Assembly: GCF_017916515.1 (NCBI RefSeq)
Contig: NZ_JAFMTA010000001.1
Span: forward strand, 1,973,127-2,037,126
Length of the DNA: 64,000 bases
Reading direction: 5' to 3'
DNA from: Naasia sp. SYSU D00948
GTDB lineage: Bacteria > Actinomycetota > Actinomycetes > Actinomycetales > Microbacteriaceae
Shown piece after piece: positions 56,933 through 64,000 of this stretch; positions within the stretch are counted from its first letter, which is position 1, and every line of letters begins with the position of its first letter. The notes beneath the pieces are model-generated. The model saw only the letters and a list, made by a program, of their open reading frames with translations. It did no database searches and was not told the origin of the DNA. The translations under genes and the position numbers were made by a program.

Positions 56933-57435
56933 CCGACGTCCTCGGCTCCCACGCAGCCGCCCTCGGCCGGGACGGAGCCGACCGCGGGCGTCAGCTCCGT
57001 GAGCACGGTCGAGGCCGAGATCAGGGTGGAGTCGATGGTCACCTCGGTCGCGGGATCCCGCCCGTAGGTCGTGTAGGTGTAGATCGGCTCGTCGGTGGCG
57101 TCCTCGACCCAGTCGACGTCGTCGATGCTGATGCACCGCTGCGTCGTGGGACCCGGAACCGGCACGCCGCAGTGCAGGAGGACGCTCGCGGGCGACCCCC
57201 ACGCGGCCGTGGACTGAGCATCGGTGTCCCGCCGGTCGGCCCCGGCGACGGTGCCGGGAAGCCGGACCATGATCGCCGCGCACTCCGGATCGGCCGCGGC
57301 GGGCGCGGGATCCAGCGACACGGTCGGCGCGCACCCGGTGAGCGCGGCCGCCCCCGCGACGACCGCAACGGCGAGGGCCGCACGCACCCCTCGCCGGGCG
57401 CGACGTCCGCGCTGGGCTGCGGTCGGGATCGGCAC
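56929..57435 (-). CDS. DUF3515 lipoprotein
   Basis: A 168-residue exported protein with an Arg-rich N-terminus and lipobox ALTGC (Cys about 35). Core AAIMVRLPGTVAGADRRDT and WGSPASVLLHCGVPVPGPT match DUF3515, an actinobacterial family with no known role, typically found between ddl and thiL as here. Confidence 0.87.
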   Translation of the reverse strand: MPIPTAAQRGRRARRGVRAALAVAVVAGAAALTGCAPTVSLDPAPAAADPECAAIMVRLPGTVAGADRRDTDAQSTAAWGSPASVLLHCGVPVPGPTTQRCISIDDVDWVEDATDEPIYTYTTYGRDPATEVTIDSTLISASTVLTELTPAVGSVPAEGGCVGAEDVG

Positions 57436-57504
57436 CCTCCGAGGCTACCGACCGCCCGACCGTCCGCCCGGCTCCGGTGTGCGACGGAATCCCGCCCGCC
57501 CCTT

Positions 57505-57586
57505 GCGCTCAACAGGCAGAATCGCCGCCAACAGGAGAATCGACGGCGTGTCTTCCTGCTGAAGGCCCTTCCTGCCTGTTGAGCGC
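57505..57586. repeat. Palindromic repeat family B, copy 2
   Basis: 82 bp bounded by perfect 15-bp inverted ends (GCGCTCAACAGGCAG 57505-57519; complement 57572-57586) with inner CCAACAGGAG and CTTCCTGCTG. Confidence 0.9.
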
Positions 57587-57640
57587 CAGATCCGGGTGCG
57601 GGTCCGGGTCCGGGTCCGGTCCGGAGCCCGCCCGCCCCTT

Positions 57641-57722
57641 GCGCTCAACAGGCAGAATCGCCGCCAACAGGAGGATCGGCGGCGTGTCTTCCTGCTGAAG
57701 GCCCTTCCTGCCTGTTGAGCGC
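57641..57722. repeat. Palindromic repeat family B, copy 3
   Basis: Nearly identical to copy 2 and 136 bp away in the same orientation. The preceding CCCGCCCGCCCCTT is also repeated, so copies 2 and 3 arose by tandem duplication. Between them is a short run of GGGTCC hexamers (57594-57620). Confidence 0.9.
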
Positions 57723-57765
57723 CAGATCGAAGCGGCGGTCGGCGGGGCCGGGATACCGTGGGGGA

Positions 57766-58803
57766 GTGCGGGACGGAGCCGACGGAGCGACGCTCGGCTC
57801 GGCCGGGGAGGCCGCGGCCCTGCGCCGCATCCTGCCGCGCCTGCCCGCGGCCGCCGCTCAGCTGCTCGGGCCCGGGGACGACTCGGCGGTGGTGGCCGCG
57901 CCCGACGGCCGGACCGTGCTGTCCACCGACCTGCTCGTGCACGGGCCCGACTTCCGGCTCGCGTGGTCCAGCCCCTTCGACCTCGGCTGGAAGGCCGCCG
58001 CCACCAACCTCGCCGACATCGCCGCCATGGGCGCCGTGCCCACCGCGCTCGTCGTGGCCCTCGCCGCGCCGCCGTCCACTCCGCTTGAGGACCTCGAGGC
58101 GCTCGCCGACGGACTCCGGGAGGGGTGCGCCGCGCTCGCGGACGGAGCGGGCGTGGTCGGCGGCGACCTGTCCGCGTCTGCGACCCTGACGGTCGCCGTG
58201 ACGGTGCTGGGGGACCTCGAGGGTCGCGCCCCGGTCCTCCGCTCGGGCGGCCGGCCGGGCGACGTCCTCGCGCTCGCGGGGACCCTGGGACGGGCGGCCG
58301 CGGGCCTGTCGCTGCTGTTCCGATCCGCCGTCGACGCGAACGGCGAACCCGACGCGTCGCTCCTGCCGGGGCTCGTCGCGGTCTCCCCGCACCTCGTGCG
58401 GGCGCAGCTCGCCCCGCGCCCGCCCATCGCGTCGGGACGGGTGGCCGCGCTCGGAGGGGCGACCGCCATGATGGACGTCTCGGACGGGCTGCTGCTGGAC
58501 GGCGGACGCCTCGCGACCGCGAGCGGCGTCGGCATCGAGCTCTTCGGGGAGGCGCTGCACAGAGAGGCCGCACGGCTCGCGGAGGAGGCGCCGGCGCTCG
58601 CCGAGGAAGCCCTGGAGCTCGTGCTGACCGGCGGCGAGGATCACGGCCTGCTGGCGGCGTTCCCGCCCGGCGAGCTTCCGCCCGGGTTCCGGCCGCTCGG
58701 TCGCCTCACGGAGCAGCCGGGCATCACCGTGGACGGCAGGGATCCCGGCGCCGCCCGCGGAGGCTGGGATCCGTTCGGCGGCTGGGACGGGAGGGCCGGC
58801 TGA
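57766..58803 (+). CDS. thiL: Thiamine-monophosphate kinase
   Basis: A 345-residue ThiL forming thiamine diphosphate. LLGPGDDSAVVAAPDGR, STDLLVHGPDF, KAAATNLADIAAMGAVPTAL, GGDLSAS and MMDVSDGLLLDGGRLA are the ATP and Mg sites. GTG 57766 begins just after repeat B copy 3; the ribosome site GGGGGA is close to the start. Confidence 0.93.
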   Translation: MRDGADGATLGSAGEAAALRRILPRLPAAAAQLLGPGDDSAVVAAPDGRTVLSTDLLVHGPDFRLAWSSPFDLGWKAAATNLADIAAMGAVPTALVVALAAPPSTPLEDLEALADGLREGCAALADGAGVVGGDLSASATLTVAVTVLGDLEGRAPVLRSGGRPGDVLALAGTLGRAAAGLSLLFRSAVDANGEPDASLLPGLVAVSPHLVRAQLAPRPPIASGRVAALGGATAMMDVSDGLLLDGGRLATASGVGIELFGEALHREAARLAEEAPALAEEALELVLTGGEDHGLLAAFPPGELPPGFRPLGRLTEQPGITVDGRDPGAARGGWDPFGGWDGRAG

Positions 58804-58804
58804 G

Positions 58805-59368
58805 TCAGGTCGCGCGCGCGAGGTGCACGGCCGTCTCGCCGTACCGCCGGGTGCGCACCGGCTCGATCCCCTCGGGCCATCGCGGCTCACCGGAGCGGAG
58901 ACTCCGCTCGACCACGACGACCGCGTCCGGCGCGAGGAGCGGCGCGAGCGCGGCCAGCGTCGCCGCCAGCTCGGCGTCGCCGAGGTCGTACGGCGGATCG
59001 AGGAAGGCGAGGTCGAACGGCCCCGCGGCGGACGCGAGGAACGTGCTCGCACTCTGCCGGACGACCTCGATCGCCCCGGCGGCCGTCCCGAGCGACCGGG
59101 CTACGAGCTGCGCGTTAGCGCGGCACACCGCCACGGCGTCCGGCGAGCGGTCGACGAGCACCGCGGAGCTCGCGCCCCGGCTCATCGCCTCGAGCCCGAG
59201 AGCGCCCGAGCCCGCGTATAGGTCGAGCACGCGCGCCTCCTCGATGGCTCCCTCCGCGGTCAGCGACGAGAAGATGCCCTCGCGCACGCGGTCGCTGGTG
59301 GGACGGGTGCCCGAACGCGGCACCCGGAGGCGGAGCGAGCCGGCAGCGCCAGAGATGATCCGAGCCAT
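58805..59368 (-). CDS. rsmD: 16S rRNA (guanine966-N2)-methyltransferase
   Basis: A 187-residue SAM methyltransferase. MARIISGAAGSLRLRVPRSG, RPTSDRVREGIFSSL, VLDLYAGSGALGLEAMSRGA (SAM site) and LAFLDPPYDLG (catalytic DPPY). ATG 59368 by homology. Convergent with thiL, one base apart. Confidence 0.94.
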   Translation of the reverse strand: MARIISGAAGSLRLRVPRSGTRPTSDRVREGIFSSLTAEGAIEEARVLDLYAGSGALGLEAMSRGASSAVLVDRSPDAVAVCRANAQLVARSLGTAAGAIEVVRQSASTFLASAAGPFDLAFLDPPYDLGDAELAATLAALAPLLAPDAVVVVERSLRSGEPRWPEGIEPVRTRRYGETAVHLARAT

Positions 59369-59527
59369 CCCGTCGAGGCTAGCGGGGCCGGGGAGCCGCT
59401 GCTTCACACCGGTTCCGACGGGGGCGGTGCGCCCCGCGGACAGTCGTCCCACCCCTCCGGGTGGGCACGTTCAAGCTCTGCTCGAGACTCGCCGGACGGC
59501 GTGGCGAGTCAGTTACGGATGCCATCA

Positions 59528-59552
59528 GGGGCAGAGCCGGAGGCTGTGCCCC
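59528..59552. terminator. Possible bidirectional hairpin
   Basis: GGGGCA (59528-59533) pairs with TGCCCC (59547-59552), extended by AGCC/GGCT with one mismatch. Between rsmD and the VOC gene, both of which start away from it, so its role as a terminator is uncertain. Confidence 0.3.
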
Positions 59553-59620
59553 GAGGGGCACGAACCGCCGACAGACCGGTCTCCTACCGTGCTCGGAGCG
59601 CCCCGCCTAGCCTGGCGGGC

Positions 59621-60037
59621 ATGGTGGCATTGGGGCCGGTAGTACCGATTCTTCGAGTCTTCGACGGCGCCCTGGCGGACGAGTTCTATCTCGGCTTCCT
59701 GGGCTTCCGGGAGGACTGGGAGCATCGCATAGCGGGACATCTCCCGCTGTTCCGGCAGGTGTCGCGGGACGGGGCCGCCCTCCACCTGAGCGAGCACTTC
59801 GGGGACGGGACGCCGGGCACGGCGGTGCAGATCCACGTGCACGGGATCGAGGAGTTCGCCCACGAGCTCGAGGGCAAGGGCTACTCGCACGCCCCGGTCG
59901 AGCTGGAGCACCGGCCCTGGGGCAAGTCCCTCGAGATGAGCGACCCGTTCGGCAACCAGCTCCGCTTCGTACAGGTGCCCGCGCGCGTTCCCCACCCTCT
60001 GCTCGGGCTCGCCGGTGCCGGCGGCGAGCGGAGGTAG
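59621..60037 (+). CDS. VOC/glyoxalase superfamily protein
   Basis: A 138-residue bleomycin-resistance/dioxygenase-fold protein: VVPILRVFDGALADEFYLGF, LHLSEHFGDGTPGTAVQIHV and SLEMSDPFGNQLRFVQ. Substrate unknown. ATG 59621 by family start. Precedes recG by 9 bases. Confidence 0.83.
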   Translation: MVALGPVVPILRVFDGALADEFYLGFLGFREDWEHRIAGHLPLFRQVSRDGAALHLSEHFGDGTPGTAVQIHVHGIEEFAHELEGKGYSHAPVELEHRPWGKSLEMSDPFGNQLRFVQVPARVPHPLLGLAGAGGERR

Positions 60038-60046
60038 CCTCGAGGG

Positions 60047-62218
60047 GTGACCAGTGGGCTCGACCGCAAGCTCGGGGACGTGCTGGGCGGGCGGACCGCG
60101 GCCGCGTACGCGAAGGCGTTCGGGATGGCCACGGTCGGCGACCTGCTGAGCCACTACCCCCGCCGCTACGCCAAGCGCGGTGAGCTCACCTCGCTGGCGG
60201 AGCTGCCCCTCGACGAGAACGTCACCATCGTCGCGGAGGTTCGCAAGGTCAGCGAGCGGCGGATGCAGGCGCGCAAGGGCTCGATCCTCGAGGTCCTGAT
60301 CTCCGACGGTCAGGGCCTGCTCACGCTCACCTTCTTCAACCAGAGCTGGCGCGCGCAGCAGCTGAAGCCCGGGGTGCGCGGGATCTTCGCCGGCAAGGTG
60401 GGCCGCTACCGCAGCACCCTCCAGCTCGCCCACCCCGACTACGAGCTGTTCCCGCCGGAGGACGAGACCGAGCTCGCGGGTCCCTCGGCCAAGGCGTGGG
60501 CGGACGAGCCGGTGCCCATCTATCCCGCCACCTCCTCCATCGCGAGCTGGCAGATCGGCAAGTCCGTCGCCCTCGCGCTCGAATCGCTCGACCCGATCGA
60601 GGATCCGGTGCCGGACCGCATCCGGGAGCGCTTCGGCGTCATCCACTTCGGAGCCGCGCTCGAGCTCATCCACCGCCCCCGGCGGGACGCCGACTGGCGC
60701 AGCGCGCGCGACGCGCTGCGCCTGCAGGAGGCGTTCGTGCTCCAGGCCGCCCTGCTCGAGCAGCGGATGGCGGCCCGCGCCGTCGCCGCGACGGCGCGGA
60801 CCCCGGTGGCGGGCGGATTCCTCGAGCGCTTCGACGCCGGTCTCACGTTCGAGCTCACCGGCGATCAGCGCCGAGTCGGTGCGGAGATCGCCGCCGACCT
60901 GGCGGAGCCGGTGCCGATGAACCGCCTCGTCCAGGGCGAGGTGGGGTCGGGGAAGACCCTGGTCGCCCTGCGCGGGATGCTGCAGGTCGCCGACAGCGGC
61001 GGTCAATCCGCCCTCCTCGCGCCGACGGAGGTGCTCGCCGCCCAGCACCTGCGCTCGATCGTGCGCTCCCTCGGACCGGACCTCGCGGCGGAGCTCATGC
61101 CGACCCTGCTGACGGGACAGCTGTCCGCCTCCCAGCGTCGGCGGGCCCTGCTCCGCGTCGTGAGCGGCCAGGCACGCATCGTGGTCGGCACGCACGCCCT
61201 GCTCGGCGACGACGTCGGCTTCTTCGACCTCGGCCTCGTCGTCGTCGACGAGCAGCACCGCTTCGGGGTGGAGCAGCGGGAGGCGCTGCGCGCGAAGGGC
61301 GGAACCCCGCCGCACGTGCTCGTGCTCACGGCGACGCCGATCCCGCGCACGGTCGCGATGACGGTGTTCGGCGACCTCGACGTGTCGACGATCGCCGAGC
61401 TCCCGGCCGGACGCGCGGGGATCGAGAGTCATGTCGTGCCGCTCGCCGACCATCCCGGGTGGACGAACCGGGTCTGGCAGCGCGCGGCCGAGGAGATCGA
61501 GAAGGGCCGGCAGGTGTTCGTCGTCTGCCCGGCGATCGACGCGAAGCACCCGGCCGAGGACGACGGGGAGGACGCGGAGGCGGAGGGGGACGCGCCTGCC
61601 GGCCCCCGCGCGTCCGTCGAATCGACGATGCAGCTCCTCGCAGGGGTCGAAGCGCTCGCCGGGCGGCGCATCGCCGCGCTCCACGGCCGCATGAGCGCCG
61701 AGGAGAAGGACGCGGTCATGCAGGACTTCGCGGCCGGCCGCGTGTCCGTCCTCGTGTCGACCACCGTGATCGAGGTCGGCGTCGACGTGCCCAACGCCTC
61801 GATGATGATCGTCCTGGACGCGGATCGCTTCGGCGTCTCGCAGCTGCATCAGCTGCGAGGCCGCGTGGGCCGCGGCGGGCTGCCGGGGCTCTGCTTGTTC
61901 GTGACGAATGCGGAGCAGGGCAGCGTCGCCCGCGAGCGCGTGGATGCCGTCGCCGCGACCCTCGACGGGTTCGAGCTCGCCCAGATCGACCTCGAGCTGC
62001 GCCGGGAGGGCGACGTGCTGGGCGCCACCCAGTCGGGCGGCCGCTCGTCGCTGCGGCTGCTCCGCGTCGTCGCCGACGCCGAGCTGATCGCCGAGGCCCG
62101 TGCCGCCGCCGAGGAGCTCCTCGACGAGGACCCCGTGCTCGCGGGCCATCCGGCGCTTCGGGAGGCGATCGCGCGCCGGCTCGACGAGTCCGCGCGGGAG
62201 TTCCTCGCCAAGAACTGA
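60047..62218 (+). CDS. recG: ATP-dependent DNA helicase
   Basis: A 723-residue RecG. The N-terminal wedge/OB domain contains LSHYPRRYAKRGELTSL; helicase motifs QGEVGSGKTLVALRG (Walker A), VVVDEQHRFGVEQR (motif II), LVLTATPIPRTVAMT and QLRGRVGRG. It rescues stalled replication forks. An acidic insert (about residues 503-522, EDDGEDAEAEGDAP) interrupts the second helicase domain. GTG start. Confidence 0.95.
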   Translation: MTSGLDRKLGDVLGGRTAAAYAKAFGMATVGDLLSHYPRRYAKRGELTSLAELPLDENVTIVAEVRKVSERRMQARKGSILEVLISDGQGLLTLTFFNQSWRAQQLKPGVRGIFAGKVGRYRSTLQLAHPDYELFPPEDETELAGPSAKAWADEPVPIYPATSSIASWQIGKSVALALESLDPIEDPVPDRIRERFGVIHFGAALELIHRPRRDADWRSARDALRLQEAFVLQAALLEQRMAARAVAATARTPVAGGFLERFDAGLTFELTGDQRRVGAEIAADLAEPVPMNRLVQGEVGSGKTLVALRGMLQVADSGGQSALLAPTEVLAAQHLRSIVRSLGPDLAAELMPTLLTGQLSASQRRRALLRVVSGQARIVVGTHALLGDDVGFFDLGLVVVDEQHRFGVEQREALRAKGGTPPHVLVLTATPIPRTVAMTVFGDLDVSTIAELPAGRAGIESHVVPLADHPGWTNRVWQRAAEEIEKGRQVFVVCPAIDAKHPAEDDGEDAEAEGDAPAGPRASVESTMQLLAGVEALAGRRIAALHGRMSAEEKDAVMQDFAAGRVSVLVSTTVIEVGVDVPNASMMIVLDADRFGVSQLHQLRGRVGRGGLPGLCLFVTNAEQGSVARERVDAVAATLDGFELAQIDLELRREGDVLGATQSGGRSSLRLLRVVADAELIAEARAAAEELLDEDPVLAGHPALREAIARRLDESAREFLAKN

Positions 62219-62227
62219 GCCGGACGG

Positions 62228-62288
62228 GCGGGTCCTGCGGACACGACACGCGGGCGCACCGGCGAGGGCGGAAGTCCGCACGACCCGC
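62228..62288. repeat. Inverted repeat downstream of recG
   Basis: GCGGGTCCTGCGGAC (62228-62242) and GTCCGCACGACCCGC (62274-62288) match at 14 of 15 positions, separated by 31 bases. It could terminate recG transcription or be another palindromic element. Confidence 0.55.
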
Positions 62289-62356
62289 GTCGCGCGTGTG
62301 TCGTACCGCTACGCCGCGTAACAGGCCCGCAACGAGGCGCCGATAAAGTTGAGCCC

Positions 62357-62896
62357 ATGCACAGGATCGCCGTTGTTCCTGGGTCGTTCGACCCGGTCAC
62401 GCTGGGACACCTCGATGTGATCGAGCGGGCCGCGAACATCTTCGACGAGCTCCACGTCCTCGTCGTCCACAACCCGGACAAGAGCGCCCTGCTGCCGATC
62501 GGCGAGCGCGTCAACCTGCTCGAGCGGAGCATCGCCGAGGCGGGCATCGGCGGCAACGTCAAGGTCGCCTCGTGGAGCGTCGGGCTCCTCGTCGACTACT
62601 GCACCGACGTCGGAGCGACGGTCCTCGTGAAGGGCATCCGCTCGCAGGTCGACGTGGCGTACGAGACGCCGATGGCGATCGTGAACCGCAACCTCGCGCG
62701 CGTGGAGACGGTGTTCCTGCTGCCCGATCCGGCGCACGCGCATGTCTCCAGCTCGCTCGTGCGCCAGGTGGCGGCACTCGGCGGGGACGTCTCGCCCTAC
62801 GTCCCCACGGCGGTGGCCGACTTCCTGCAGCCGAACACGTCCGCCGACCTGCTGAGCGTCCCGCGGGCGTCCGTCCGGGGAGCCGCCGAGGCCTGA
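62357..62896 (+). CDS. coaD: Phosphopantetheine adenylyltransferase
   Basis: A 179-residue CoaD in coenzyme A synthesis. [20 protein letters not shown] (nucleotide-binding TxGH), [15 protein letters not shown] and [20 protein letters not shown] 62357. Length about 15 residues longer than usual at the C-terminus. Confidence 0.95.
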   Translation: MHRIAVVPGSFDPVTLGHLDVIERAANIFDELHVLVVHNPDKSALLPIGERVNLLERSIAEAGIGGNVKVASWSVGLLVDYCTDVGATVLVKGIRSQVDVAYETPMAIVNRNLARVETVFLLPDPAHAHVSSSLVRQVAALGGDVSPYVPTAVADFLQPNTSADLLSVPRASVRGAAEA

Positions 62897-62931
62897 CGAG
62901 CCGGCCCACCACCGGGTGGAAGGATGAGGCC

Positions 62932-63927
62932 ATGGCATCGCTTCCGGTCGGATACGCGGCGATGCTCGAGCAGTTCCCGCCCGCGGAGGCCGTGGAGCTC
63001 GCCGCGTACGCGGAGAGCCGGGGGTTCTCCGGAGTCATGGCGTCCGACCACTTCCAGCCCTGGGTGCCGGCGCAGGGGCAGAGCTCGTTCGTGTGGGCGG
63101 TGCTCGCCGCCGTCGCGGAGCGGACGGGTGGCGACTTCGGCCCCGGAGTGACGGCGCCCACCTTCCGCTGGCATCCGGCGATGGTCGCGCAGGCCTCCGC
63201 CACCCTCGCCGCGATGCATCCTGGGCGGCACTGGCTGGGCATCGGCTCCGGCGAGGCCCTGAACGAGCACATCGCGGGCCAGTACTGGCCGGAGGCGCCC
63301 GAGCGGATCAACCGGATGTTCGAGGCCGTCGAGCTCATCTCGAAGCTCTTCCAGGGCTCCCGCGCCGGCCGCGACGTCAAGCACGCGGGGCCGCATTTCC
63401 GGATGGAGTCGACCCGGCTCTGGACGATGCCCGACGTCCCGCCCCCGGTGCTGGTCGCGACCGCCGGCCCGGTCACGGCGCGGCGGGCAGGGCGGTCGGC
63501 GGACGGGCTCATCACGGTCGGCGCGCCCGTCGAGAAGGTGGCCGGACTCTTCGCCCGGGTCGACGAGGGCGCGCGAGAGGCCGGACGGGCCGCTCCGACG
63601 AAGGTCCTCCGGCTGCACCTGTCGTGGGCGCCCACCGACGAGGAGGCGCTCGCGGCGGCGCTGCGCGAGTGGCCGAACGGCGCGATGCGGTTCCCGCGCA
63701 GCGACATCCGCTCGCCGTTCGAGTTCGAGCAGCTGGCGAAGCTCGTGCGTCCCGAGGACTTCGAGGGACGCGTCATCGTCTCCGCCGATCCCGACGTGCA
63801 CCGCGCCGCGATCCAGCGCTACGCCGACCTCGGCGCCGACCGCATCTACCTGCACAACGTCGGACGCAACCAGCGCGAGTGGATCGAGGTCTTCTCGCGC
63901 GACGTCCTCCCGAGGCTGGTGCGCTGA
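62932..63927 (+). CDS. LLM-class F420-dependent oxidoreductase
   Basis: A 331-residue luciferase-like TIM barrel of the F420 glucose-6-phosphate dehydrogenase/Mer group: GVMASDHFQPWVPAQGQSSF, FGPGVTAPTFRWHPAMVAQA, LGIGSGEALNEH and PPPVLVATAGPVTARRAGR. The overlap with the cofE-like gene (TGATG) ties it to F420 metabolism. Substrate unknown. Confidence 0.88.
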   Translation: MASLPVGYAAMLEQFPPAEAVELAAYAESRGFSGVMASDHFQPWVPAQGQSSFVWAVLAAVAERTGGDFGPGVTAPTFRWHPAMVAQASATLAAMHPGRHWLGIGSGEALNEHIAGQYWPEAPERINRMFEAVELISKLFQGSRAGRDVKHAGPHFRMESTRLWTMPDVPPPVLVATAGPVTARRAGRSADGLITVGAPVEKVAGLFARVDEGAREAGRAAPTKVLRLHLSWAPTDEEALAAALREWPNGAMRFPRSDIRSPFEFEQLAKLVRPEDFEGRVIVSADPDVHRAAIQRYADLGADRIYLHNVGRNQREWIEVFSRDVLPRLVR

Positions 63928-64000
63928 TGCCCGCCTACTCGGTCTGGTCGGTGCCCGGCATCCCCGAGATCACCGCCGGCGACGACCTCGTCGCGGTCCT
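63927..64000 (+). CDS. CofE-like coenzyme F420 ligase, N-terminus (partial)
   Basis: Only 24 codons are visible: MPAYSVWSVPGIPEITAGDD and LVAV. The PGIPEI-x-x-GDDL pattern is the N-terminus of F420:gamma-glutamyl ligases. The start overlaps the preceding stop. The rest is outside the window. Confidence 0.7.
   Translation, partial: MPAYSVWSVPGIPEITAGDDLVAV

Noticed and set aside
57505-57722. Two spaced repeats considered as a minimal CRISPR array
   Set aside because: Each repeat is a long internal palindrome of 82 bp with terminal inverted ends. The spacer is low-complexity, and no cas genes are nearby.

Overview
The window is about 70% GC, densely coded and has many GTG/TTG starts. The run leuC-leuD-murA-MFS-plsC-gpsA-ddl-(DUF3515)-thiL-rsmD-recG-coaD is the conserved chromosomal order of Microbacteriaceae (Actinomycetota), so this is most likely a chromosome segment from that family. 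The genus cannot be fixed by reading alone. F420-linked enzymes and the start of a CofE-like gene at the right edge suggest the organism makes coenzyme F420.

Layout. 1-2 kb: the end of an enolase-superfamily sugar-acid dehydratase and an LtrA-like membrane protein. 2.1-3.7 kb: a broken solute-binding-protein gene. 3.7-5.0 kb: an MFS exporter. 5.1-9.05 kb: a leftward copper operon (copZ-like, His-rich exported protein, copA, csoR) preceded by two CsoR-type operator boxes. 9.1-15.7 kb: an SGNH hydrolase, a PPOX/F420 protein, a TetR regulator divergent from a sugar isomerase and Gfo/Idh dehydrogenase pair, a shikimate-dehydrogenase remnant, DUF427, DedA and a membrane protein. 15.9-25.9 kb: an APH-like phosphotransferase, a 1223-residue PknK-type kinase/MalT-LuxR fusion, then two gene groups whose upstream regions share the same roughly 67-bp operator/promoter sequence, followed by an S1C protease and a TSUP permease. 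25.9-35 kb: a short UvrA-like protein, an orphan membrane protein, an MFS protein, proline iminopeptidase, a short MreB-like actin, two frameshifted small genes and a secreted beta-helix protein. 35.4-45.3 kb: a molybdenum island with a sulfite-oxidase-like enzyme and its flavin reductase, moaA-moaD, moeBR-moeA-moaCB-moaE, a Mop/HTH regulator and modABC. 45.3-48.5 kb: an MBL-fold protein, a DAG-kinase-like protein, tRNA-Glu(CTC), and terC behind an apparent manganese riboswitch. 48.5-64 kb: the housekeeping block, opened by a leucine leader-peptide attenuator in front of leuCD.

How the parts work together. The molybdenum island is self-contained: uptake (modABC), sensing (Mop/HTH), cofactor synthesis (moa/moe) and a cofactor user (the sulfite-oxidase-like protein). 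The copper operon carries its own sensor and operators. In the pknK region, the LuxR-type output domain is a plausible reader of the duplicated operator, making this the best candidate for an undescribed signalling regulon.

Two families of dispersed intergenic palindromes are present, three copies each. Several coding breaks (2.1-3.7 kb, 32.6-33.4 kb) fall in short homopolymers. They could be real pseudogenes or indel errors in the assembly.
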